NCBI GenBank assembly: GCA_009923795.1
Contig: RFSU01000021.1
Span: forward strand, 1-18,960
DNA length: 18,960 bases
Source: Sphingomonadaceae bacterium
GTDB taxonomy: Bacteria > Pseudomonadota > Alphaproteobacteria > Sphingomonadales > Sphingomonadaceae
Reading direction: 5' to 3'
Shown: in pieces, positions 14,087 through 18,960 of the stretch
How positions within the stretch are numbered: position 1 is the first letter of the stretch
How the letters are laid out: every line of letters starts with the position of its first letter
Made by a program: the position numbers and the translations under genes
The notes under the pieces: generated by a model
Told to the model about the DNA's origin: nothing
Seen by the model: only the letters and a program-made list of their open reading frames with translations
Databases searched by the model: none

Positions 14087-16990
14087 TTAGAACTTGAAGC
14101 CGGCAGCAACACCGTAGCGGCGCGGTTCAAGCGTAAAGATGTTGGTGTAGAGACCCGAAGACTGGTCGGTCACATAGAGACCGGTCATCGACGCGCTATC
14201 GAAGATGTTCTGGACGTAAGCGCGCATGAACCACTTATCATCCTGACCGTTCAACTGGATCTGAGCGTTCGCCTGAGTGTAACCCTCAATCTTGTTGATC
14301 CGGCCATTTAAGATGTTGCCATAGCTGTCCCCGGTATAGGTCAGGTCGGCACGCGGAACCACCGTCATGCCATTATCCATTTCCACCGTATACTGCGCAC
14401 CGGCCGAGAACTTATAGTTCGGAGCCTGCGGCAACTTGTTGCCCTTGATGTTGATCGGCACACCGTTTGAAATGGTGATCCCGCCAAAGGCTGTCCCAGC
14501 CGCACCGGCCGCCTGCAATGTCAACACGCTGCAGATGCCGAAAGCGCCGTTGGCATTCAGGCCGCTATTGGCCCCAAAGCTTGTTGGAGCCCGCAAACCA
14601 ATACCTTGGTTGATTGCTGTCACAAAGGCATTCACGTTTGCTGCACTGCCGCTCTTCGACAGGGCAACGCAGTTCGCGCCATTGGTGATGTCTTTGATGA
14701 TGACGGCATCAGCGCGGCCAGCCGAAGGGTCACGCGGGTTGAACAGACGGTCTCCCGAGTCACCAGCCTTGGTGTGCAGATAGCTGGCACCAAAGTTGAT
14801 GGCCAATTCACGGGTTGGGCGGATGATGCTTTCCAGTTCCAAACCATAAATATCGGCATCGACATTGTCATTGACCGAGGTGCGGGCAACGATGCGGCTC
14901 AACTGCAGGCCCTTATACTTATAGTAGAAGGCCGTTGCATTGATCGTGAACTTGCCATTGGCAAACACGTTTTTCGAGCCAACTTCAAAAGCGTCGACCG
15001 ATTCAGAGCCGAAGGACTCCGAAACCGTGAAAATCGGGCTGAGCGGCGGATTGATGCCGCCAGACTTATAACCGCGAGAATAGGAAGCATAGAGCAGATT
15101 GTCATCGCTCAGCTTCCAATCAAGTACGGCACGGCCCGTCATCTTGTTAAAGCCAACGTTGCGCACCGACCAAGCCTGATTGCCCGTTGTGCCCGGATCA
15201 GCATCAAAGGCGACGAAGAATGGCGAATCATAAGCATTTGTGCTGGTGAAGGGTGCCAAGAACGCGGCCAGCGTGGTGCGCGCCTTCACATACTTCTTGT
15301 CGTTATTGTAACGCAGACCCAGGGTCAGCTTCACAGCATCGCTGAACTCATAATAGGCTTCACCGAAGATGCCATAGGACTTCACAGTGAGCTGATCCGT
15401 ATTGTTCCGGTAGTAGGGCGTCGCGAGATAGGATGCTGGACGCCCGCCGCCCAAGGCAGTGAAGGTGCCGAGTATGCCGGAGACATAATCAATCCCGAAC
15501 GAGTCCACATAATAGCTGTTTTCGGTCGACTGCGCGTCGACGTAAATGCCGCCAAGCAGGAAGTTAAACTTGCCGTCGAAATCTGAGGTGATGATGCCTT
15601 CTACCGACCAATCTTTATTGGCCTGATTAGAACGGTCAAAATCCTGAGGCGTTGCCGAGCAAACTTTATACCCGCCATAGGAACCCGTACCCGTCGTCTC
15701 AGGGAGCGACGTGCAGAGATTGCCCGCTGGGCCCGTGGGCGTCAGGGCATCATAAATCGGCTTCAAATAGGATCCGAGAGCAGCGCCACCCGCGCCGCCA
15801 GCCAAACCGGCGAGCGTTGTCAGACCCGGGGTCATAACGGCACGATTTTGAACCGACAGGTTGTAATCCTGCGAGGAGTCAACCGCGGCCTTGTGGTAGA
15901 AGCCCGTGAGCTGGACGTTAATTGCACCGAACTCTTGGTTGATACGCGCCTGATATTGCTGTTCCGACGTGTAATAGGTCGGCGTGTAATCCGTATTCAC
16001 CGTGCGCGGGTCAGCTGGGTTCAGGACGCCGGCATAGACATCAGCGCCATAAAGGCTGCCAAGACCCAAGGTCGACGGAATGCCATTCACCGCCAAAAAC
16101 TCGCGCGAGCTCAATGTGCCCACAAATGTCGAGTTGGCGTTGGTCGTGCCATATTCACGCGCATTGGGCAGACAGCCCAATACGCCGGTGGGGTCGCGCT
16201 GACACATTTGCTTTTGAATGCGCATGCGGTTGTCATCTTCACGGAAATAATAGCCCATGAGATCAATCTTCGTGCTGTCGGTCGGCTCCCACCGCACCGA
16301 GCCGCGAACCGCGTACATGTCGCGGTCGTCCATTTTCTTGCCGTCGAAGACGTTGTTCGTGTAGCCGTCGCGCTTCAGATAGAAGCCAGCAACACGAGCC
16401 CCCAACTTGTCAGAGAGCGGCAGATTGATGACGCCCTTCGCCTTGACTGAGTTGAAATTGCCATATTCAATTTCGCCGGAGCCCTTGAACGCCGTGAGAT
16501 CCGGACGCACCGGAACGAAGTTGACCACGCCTGAAGTCGCGTTGCGGCCGAACAGGGTGCCCTGTGGGCCACGCAGAACTTCCACGCGCTCAAGATCAAA
16601 ATATTCGGTTTCGAACAGACGCGTCGCGAGAAGCGGCGTGCCGTCCAAGTGAATTGCGGTGGCAGCGTCGCACGACACGCCAACGCACAAATCGCCAATG
16701 CCGCGGATGGTGAAGCTCGAACCCGTGAAGTTGCCCTTTGTGAAGGTCACGTTCGGCAAGGTGAGCTGAAGATCGCTTGCATTCTTAATCTGCTGCTTTT
16801 CAAGAGCTTCAGCCGAGAAGGCGGAGACGGCGATTGGCACTTCTTGCAGGCTTTGTGCCTGACGCTGTGCGGTGACGATGATTTCATCTGCGCCAATATC
16901 TGACGTATCGGCTTGTGCCGACTGCGCCAAGGCAGGCGACGCGATCAGCATCGCAAGTGCAGAAACACCGGTGACGTAAACTTGCTTCAT
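14087..16990 (-). CDS. TonB-dependent outer-membrane receptor
   Basis: A 967-residue beta-barrel transporter that takes up a large or scarce substrate using energy from the TonB-ExbBD complex. It has a signal peptide (MKQVYVTGVSALAMLIASPALAQ), a TonB-box-like DEIIVTAQR (35-43) and the plug domain (VPIAVSAFSAEALE, then SFTIRGIGD and LERVEVLRGPQGTLFGRNAT at about 133-152). The barrel ends in EPRRYGVAAGFKF with the terminal aromatic residue needed for outer-membrane insertion. The ATG at 16990 is chosen over one five codons upstream because GGGAG lies 8 bases before it and the signal peptide begins there. It contains eight cysteines in four pairs: 102/107 in the plug, 263/273, 426/444 and 774/820. 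The substrate is unknown; no dedicated uptake genes are adjacent. It has a strong terminator and is divergent from folE. Confidence 0.95.
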   Translation of the reverse strand: MKQVYVTGVSALAMLIASPALAQSAQADTSDIGADEIIVTAQRQAQSLQEVPIAVSAFSAEALEKQQIKNASDLQLTLPNVTFTKGNFTGSSFTIRGIGDLCVGVSCDAATAIHLDGTPLLATRLFETEYFDLERVEVLRGPQGTLFGRNATSGVVNFVPVRPDLTAFKGSGEIEYGNFNSVKAKGVINLPLSDKLGARVAGFYLKRDGYTNNVFDGKKMDDRDMYAVRGSVRWEPTDSTKIDLMGYYFREDDNRMRIQKQMCQRDPTGVLGCLPNAREYGTTNANSTFVGTLSSREFLAVNGIPSTLGLGSLYGADVYAGVLNPADPRTVNTDYTPTYYTSEQQYQARINQEFGAINVQLTGFYHKAAVDSSQDYNLSVQNRAVMTPGLTTLAGLAGGAGGAALGSYLKPIYDALTPTGPAGNLCTSLPETTGTGSYGGYKVCSATPQDFDRSNQANKDWSVEGIITSDFDGKFNFLLGGIYVDAQSTENSYYVDSFGIDYVSGILGTFTALGGGRPASYLATPYYRNNTDQLTVKSYGIFGEAYYEFSDAVKLTLGLRYNNDKKYVKARTTLAAFLAPFTSTNAYDSPFFVAFDADPGTTGNQAWSVRNVGFNKMTGRAVLDWKLSDDNLLYASYSRGYKSGGINPPLSPIFTVSESFGSESVDAFEVGSKNVFANGKFTINATAFYYKYKGLQLSRIVARTSVNDNVDADIYGLELESIIRPTRELAINFGASYLHTKAGDSGDRLFNPRDPSAGRADAVIIKDITNGANCVALSKSGSAANVNAFVTAINQGIGLRAPTSFGANSGLNANGAFGICSVLTLQAAGAAGTAFGGITISNGVPINIKGNKLPQAPNYKFSAGAQYTVEMDNGMTVVPRADLTYTGDSYGNILNGRINKIEGYTQANAQIQLNGQDDKWFMRAYVQNIFDSASMTGLYVTDQSSGLYTNIFTLEPRRYGVAAGFKF

Positions 16991-17010
16991 TACCCCATCT
17001 CCCATTTGGT

Positions 17011-17025
17011 GCCGGATTTACCGGC
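17011..17025 (-). promoter_or_regulatory. Small hairpin in the receptor leader
   Basis: GCCGG-TAAAT-CCGGC on the reverse strand forms a 5-bp stem that ends about 10 bases before the GGGAG ribosome binding site of the TonB-dependent receptor gene. It may influence translation start or mRNA stability, but it is short. The rest of the 293-base divergent gap (16991-17283) is AT-richer, as expected of promoters, and holds no reading frame I would call a gene. Confidence 0.3.
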
Positions 17026-17243
17026 TCTATCGCGCTCAAGACGCGGATTGGGGCCATCCTGCGACGCGATTTAGCGTCCGTCAATGGCTCAAATCTTGCA
17101 AATCTGGCGTCGTCGGCATTTATGCGTGATGTGTGGGTTAATTTTTTCCCGAAAAACGTAAGGGAAAACCCTAGTTTCGACATTGTGTTGCGTTTCTGCA
17201 TCATATTTGAATGATTTGCCTCAGTGTCGATCTTAAGTCGGTA

Positions 17244-17272
17244 TGGGCATCTGAAATTGTGCGGCCTATAGA
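17244..17272 (+). promoter_or_regulatory. Possible folE promoter with very short leader
   Basis: TATAGA (17267-17272) is a good -10 box, with TGGGCA 17 bases upstream as a weak -35. Only 11 bases separate the -10 box from the folE ATG at 17284, and no Shine-Dalgarno sequence is visible there. The transcript would therefore start about 5-6 bases before the ATG, close to leaderless. Confidence 0.4.
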
Positions 17273-17283
17273 ATGATGTTGAT

Positions 17284-17865
17284 ATGACAGAAGATAAAAA
17301 ACCCGCTGTTCCCCAAGACGTCGCCGACGCGATCCGCACGCTCATCAATTGGGCGGGCGATGATCCAAATCGCGAAGGCCTGATCGACACACCCAAGCGC
17401 GTCGCGCGGGCGTGGAAGGAATATTGTGCCGGCTATGCCGAAGACCCGGGCCTGCATCTGTCCCGCACCTTTGAAGAAGTGGGCGGCTATGATGAGGTTG
17501 TCTTGCTCAAAGACATCCCGTTTCAATCGCATTGCGAACATCATATGGCACCGATTATCGGCAAGGCCTCCATTGCCTATCTTCCCAAAAATCGCGTTGT
17601 CGGCATTTCAAAGCTGGCCCGCGTGCTGCACGGCTATGCCCAGCGGCTTCAGGTGCAAGAGCGGCTGACCGCCGAAGTTGCCAAATGCATTTGGGATAAT
17701 CTCCAGCCGCATGGCGTTGCTGTTGTGATTGAAGCCACGCATGGTTGCATGACTGGCCGAGGCGTGCGCACGCCCGGCGTGGGAATGACCACCAGCCGCC
17801 TGCTCGGTTGCTTTTTGGATGATGCGAGCAGCCGCCGGGAAGTTATGAGCCTAATGGGCTATTAA
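17284..17865 (+). CDS. folE: GTP cyclohydrolase I
   Basis: It converts GTP to 7,8-dihydroneopterin triphosphate, the first step of tetrahydrofolate synthesis, and its product can also enter the queuosine route. The 193-residue type I enzyme shows REGLIDTPKRVARAW (30-44), IPFQSHCEHHMAPIIGKA (78-95) with zinc ligands C84 and H87, VVGISKLARVLHGYAQRLQ (105-123), and the third ligand C155 in ATHGCMTGRGV (151-161). The ATG at 17284 has no ribosome binding site, consistent with a near-leaderless message. It is divergent from the TonB-dependent receptor gene and runs tail-to-tail into the MarR-type gene 12 bases later. folK of the same pathway lies far away at 1789-2280. Confidence 0.97.
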   Translation: MTEDKKPAVPQDVADAIRTLINWAGDDPNREGLIDTPKRVARAWKEYCAGYAEDPGLHLSRTFEEVGGYDEVVLLKDIPFQSHCEHHMAPIIGKASIAYLPKNRVVGISKLARVLHGYAQRLQVQERLTAEVAKCIWDNLQPHGVAVVIEATHGCMTGRGVRTPGVGMTTSRLLGCFLDDASSRREVMSLMGY

Positions 17866-17881
17866 AGCCCAAGTGCTTTAA
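17862..17881. terminator. Inverted repeat spanning both stop codons, possible bidirectional terminator
   Basis: TTAAAGC and GCTTTAA match perfectly across 6 bases. The left arm contains the folE TAA and the right arm the stop codon of the convergent MarR-type gene. The arms are short and AT-rich with no T-run, so termination would be weak at best. Confidence 0.35.
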
Positions 17882-18330
17882 CGATCCGGTAGATTATCGA
17901 GCGTCCGGCGAATATCCTGAACCACGCGCAGGCTGGTCTGGAGGTCGTCTAAATCTATGCCTTCGAGAAGCTGTTCCACTTCTGGACCGATTTCGGACAA
18001 TGCCTGACCATGCATTTCGCGGCCCGCATCGGTAATCTCAACCCAGATATCCTGATTGGACGGGGCGGACGCCAATAGACCGCGCGTGACCAAAGACGCC
18101 ACTTTTTCAGCCATATAGTCTTCGCTATCCTGAAACGCCCAAGCCAAAAGAGAGAGCTTTTCGCGAGATTTTCCGCTGCGGATGAAATGGGTCAAAATCC
18201 CGAATTGACCGGTCGTCATGCCCGCAGGCGCGGATCGGTCATATCGGTTGCGCAACAAATGTTCGACAATGGCAATCTCTGTAAAGAGATCGAGCACTGT
18301 CCGCTCATCACGGGATCGGCTGATCGGCAT
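17878..18330 (-). CDS. MarR-family transcriptional regulator
   Basis: A 150-residue protein with the length and order of a MarR-type winged-helix dimer: an N-terminal dimerisation helix (VLDLFTEIAIVEHLLRNRYD, 12-31), MTTGQFGILTHFI (38-50), a recognition-helix region DSEDYMAEKVASLVTRGLL (about 68-86), a wing (SNQDIWVEITDAGREM, 91-106) and a long C-terminal helix. The ATG follows AGGGTGGA at suitable spacing. Such proteins usually repress a neighbouring efflux or catabolic gene, but the neighbours here are folE (convergent) and an alpha/beta hydrolase gene upstream on the same strand, so the target is unknown. The recognition helix differs from the common MTRTVDRLE form. Confidence 0.85.
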   Translation of the reverse strand: MPISRSRDERTVLDLFTEIAIVEHLLRNRYDRSAPAGMTTGQFGILTHFIRSGKSREKLSLLAWAFQDSEDYMAEKVASLVTRGLLASAPSNQDIWVEITDAGREMHGQALSEIGPEVEQLLEGIDLDDLQTSLRVVQDIRRTLDNLPDR

Positions 18331-18384
18331 ATTCCACCCTAGGCTCTACGCAGTCACATACTCAACTTTATGCCCGATCCCGGT

Positions 18385-18960
18385 TTAGCGGATTGGGCAG
18401 GCCGGATCGAGACGATAATCAAGATAGCCGTCCACCGACCCCATGAGTTCCGTCATCTCATTTTCAAAGAAATGGTTCGCGCCCTTAATCTCATCATGAT
18501 TGATGGTGATGTGCCGCTGCGTGCGCAGCTTATCGACCAGCTTTTGCACCGCATTCGGGTTCACGACTTCGTCATTTACACCTTGAATGATGATACCCGA
18601 TGAAGGGCAGGGTGCCAGAAAACTGAAATCATACATATTTGCAGGCGGCGCAACCGAGATAAAACCGCGAATTTCAGGTCGGCGCATCAAAAGTTGCATG
18701 CCAATCCACGCGCCAAAGCTGAACCCTGCGATCCATGTCGTTGAAGCTTCAGGATGAAAGCTTTGTACCCAATCAAGCGCTGACGCTGCGTCGGACAGTT
18801 CCCCAATACCATTGTCGAACTCCCCTTCGCTTCGACCGACGCCGCGGAAGTTGAAACGCAACACACCAAAACCGCGCGCTACAAAGGTTTTGTAAAGCTG
18901 CTGCGTGATGCGGTCATTCATTGTTCCGCCCGCTTGCGGGTGCGGATGCAATATCATCGC
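18385..18960 (-). CDS. Alpha/beta hydrolase, conserved proteobacterial family (5' end outside window)
   Basis: The frame is open to the window edge; 192 residues are visible and roughly 30 N-terminal residues are probably missing, since relatives begin before the MILHPHPQAGGTMND segment. The family is a compact serine hydrolase with FNFRGVGRSEGEFD, the nucleophile elbow GFSFGAWIGMQLL, SVAPPANMYDFSFLAPCPSS, an acid in IQGVNDEVVNP and a histidine in IKGANHFFENEM. The residues are in the order Ser, Asp, His expected of the triad. It is widespread and well conserved in Alphaproteobacteria, but no substrate has been firmly assigned that I know of. It lies 54 bases upstream of the MarR-type gene on the same strand and could be its operon partner. 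Confidence 0.88.
   Translation of the reverse strand, partial: AMILHPHPQAGGTMNDRITQQLYKTFVARGFGVLRFNFRGVGRSEGEFDNGIGELSDAASALDWVQSFHPEASTTWIAGFSFGAWIGMQLLMRRPEIRGFISVAPPANMYDFSFLAPCPSSGIIIQGVNDEVVNPNAVQKLVDKLRTQRHITINHDEIKGANHFFENEMTELMGSVDGYLDYRLDPACPIR

Noticed and set aside
14606..15586. Plus-strand frame (326 codons) opposite the TonB-dependent receptor gene
   Set aside because: Antisense to a continuous, convincing receptor sequence, with no ribosome site or domain pattern.

Overview
The window reads as a stretch of ordinary, densely packed alphaproteobacterial chromosome, most likely from a sphingomonad (order Sphingomonadales). The pointers are a large sphingomonad-style TonB-dependent receptor with a VTAQR plug start, the rpiB-glyA-nrdR cluster, a stand-alone rpsD, moderately high G+C with strong GCC/GGC codon use, and a GC-rich palindrome of the type scattered through sphingomonad genomes. 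The genus cannot be fixed from this sequence alone. I see no rRNA, CRISPR array, insertion sequence, integrase or phage gene.

Left part (1-5000): the 3' portion of a fumarylacetoacetate-hydrolase-family gene meets, tail to tail, an AraC-type regulator that has lost its N-terminal half right next to a tRNA-Lys(UUU) gene. Upstream of the tRNA is folK, divergent from a family-5-like uracil-DNA glycosylase. Then come aguB (N-carbamoylputrescine amidase) and a membrane-anchored or secreted alpha/beta hydrolase.

Middle (5000-10200): a divergent acyl-CoA carboxyltransferase subunit with no biotin-carboxylase partner in view. It is followed by a small, clearly AT-richer two-gene unit, DUF2752 plus TM2 membrane proteins, with its own terminator. 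On the other strand a secreted M28 metallopeptidase is translationally coupled to aguA (agmatine deiminase). AguA and AguB together convert agmatine to putrescine, but their genes lie about 3.6 kb apart in different transcription units.

Right part (10200-18960): rpsD with a strong terminator; the tightly overlapped operon rpiB-glyA-nrdR-trmJ (pentose phosphate, one-carbon metabolism, ribonucleotide reductase repressor, tRNA methylation); a 967-residue TonB-dependent receptor; folE, probably with a very short leader; a MarR-type regulator; and an alpha/beta hydrolase cut by the window end. folK and folE both serve pterin/folate synthesis, and glyA supplies the one-carbon units that folate carries.

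No gap between genes exceeds 300 bases. The most unusual items are the AT-rich DUF2752/TM2 pair with its leader region, the carboxyltransferase with a substituted glycine-rich loop, the regulator truncated at a tRNA, and the receptor with four cysteine pairs. None of these amounts to a clearly new system on sequence alone.
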